A stretch of 6,808 nt of DNA from an uncultured Actinomycetes bacterium. GTDB taxonomy: Bacteria; Actinomycetota; Actinomycetes; Mycobacteriales; Mycobacteriaceae. The stretch is taken from the NCBI GenBank assembly GCA_903911165.1, contig CAIWCQ010000519.1, forward strand, positions 1-6,808, read 5' to 3'. Under the pieces are notes generated by a model, which saw only the letters and a list, made by a program, of their open reading frames with translations, was not told where the DNA came from and searched no databases. Of this stretch, positions 6,478-6,808 are shown piece by piece (the stretch's first letter is position 1; each line of letters begins with the position of its first letter). Position numbers and translations under genes: made by a program.

Positions 6478-6808
6478 CGGGCGACGCCGTTCTTGCGCAT
6501 CCACGCGGCGGCGGCATCGTCGAGGGTGCCGAGTTCTTGCGCCTTCTTGCACCACTTCATGCCAGCCGCGAGGAATCTCAACGGGTTGTAGATGTCCTCC
6601 TGACGGCTCCACAGCCCGTCACCGGCGTAAGTGATGATCGAGATATTGGTAGCGCTGACGATGGTGCCGTCGCCCGGGTCGCGCATCGGGTTGTCCAGTT
6701 CGCAGATCACCCGGGACGTGTCTTCGTCGATGACGTGCCACAGCGACGGGAAGGCCGTCATGTGGCTGCCGGGGAAGGCGGTCATGGTGCGGTAGATCCA
6801 CTCGCGAA
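6474..6808 (-). CDS. NTF2-like / SnoaL-like family protein (5' end outside the window)
   Basis: The C-terminal 110 codons of a small protein whose reading frame continues past the right edge (REWIYRT precedes the first internal Met at 6785), so ATG 6785 is not accepted as the start. The sequence MTAFPSLWHVIDEDTSRVICELDNPMRDPGDG, then ATNISIITYAGDGLWSRQEDIYNP, has the alternating strand pattern of the NTF2-like alpha+beta cone fold, whose C-terminal sheet lines a hydrophobic pocket. Family members include polyketide cyclases, ketosteroid isomerases, limonene epoxide hydrolases and binding proteins of unknown role. No specific catalytic set can be assigned because the N-terminal helices are missing. 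It is the most upstream visible gene of the minus-strand group and overlaps the SDR start by 4 nt, which suggests that the two act on the same small molecule. Confidence 0.75.
   Translation of the reverse strand, partial: REWIYRTMTAFPGSHMTAFPSLWHVIDEDTSRVICELDNPMRDPGDGTIVSATNISIITYAGDGLWSRQEDIYNPLRFLAAGMKWCKKAQELGTLDDAAAAWMRKNGVAR

Noticed and set aside
5371..6591. A 406-codon plus-strand open frame opposite the SDR gene
   Set aside because: It is the complement-frame shadow of the SDR, rich in Gly, His and Asp, with no motif or ribosome binding site of its own.
6756..6785. Repeated MTAFP peptide at the left of the visible NTF2-like protein, and ATG 6785 as a start
   Set aside because: The frame continues upstream as REWIYRT without a stop to the edge, and this segment looks like the middle of the domain. 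The short repeat (two copies) is probably not a true tandem duplication.

Overview
The window looks like chromosomal DNA from a high-GC actinobacterium, most likely a Mycobacterium or Mycolicibacterium species. The basis is the high GC content, the third-position G/C bias, two probable GTG starts, and the close resemblance (recalled, not searched) of the first gene to mycobacterial GltB. I see no RNA gene, insertion sequence, CRISPR array, phage gene or compositional island. This is a compact, mostly ordinary chromosomal stretch.

Layout. Positions 1-2213 (minus) hold the N-terminal 737 codons of gltB, the large subunit of glutamate synthase. The window edge cuts it where the FMN-binding domain should begin. 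Positions 2214-2421 are the only real intergenic gap. It is a divergent control region with a candidate sigma-A-type promoter for gltB, a 16-bp palindrome resembling DtxR-family (IdeR/MntR) operators, and a weak GlnR-like site. Positions 2422-3174 (plus) encode an AqpZ-type aquaporin.

From 6808 down to 3161 (minus) runs a tightly packed four-gene group: an NTF2/SnoaL-like protein (5' end outside the window), an extended-SDR NAD(P)-dependent epimerase/dehydratase, a DAO-type FAD-dependent oxidoreductase, and an AlkA-like HhH-GPD DNA glycosylase. Junctions are a 4-nt GTGA overlap, a 4-nt gap and a 10-nt gap, so they are probably one transcript, starting at or beyond the right edge. The last gene runs tail to tail into the aquaporin with a 14-nt overlap, leaving no room for an intergenic terminator.

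How they work together. GltB, with GltD outside the window, makes glutamate from glutamine and 2-oxoglutarate. The aquaporin moves water and shares only the control region with gltB. The four-gene group may carry out a small-molecule oxidation (NTF2-like protein, SDR, flavin amine/amino-acid-type oxidase), with a DNA alkylation-repair glycosylase cotranscribed at its end. The substrate cannot be read from sequence. I found no clear undescribed system. The best leads are the metalloregulator-like palindrome between gltB and the aquaporin, the SDR with Arg in place of its catalytic Lys, and the coupling of a repair glycosylase to an oxidase operon.
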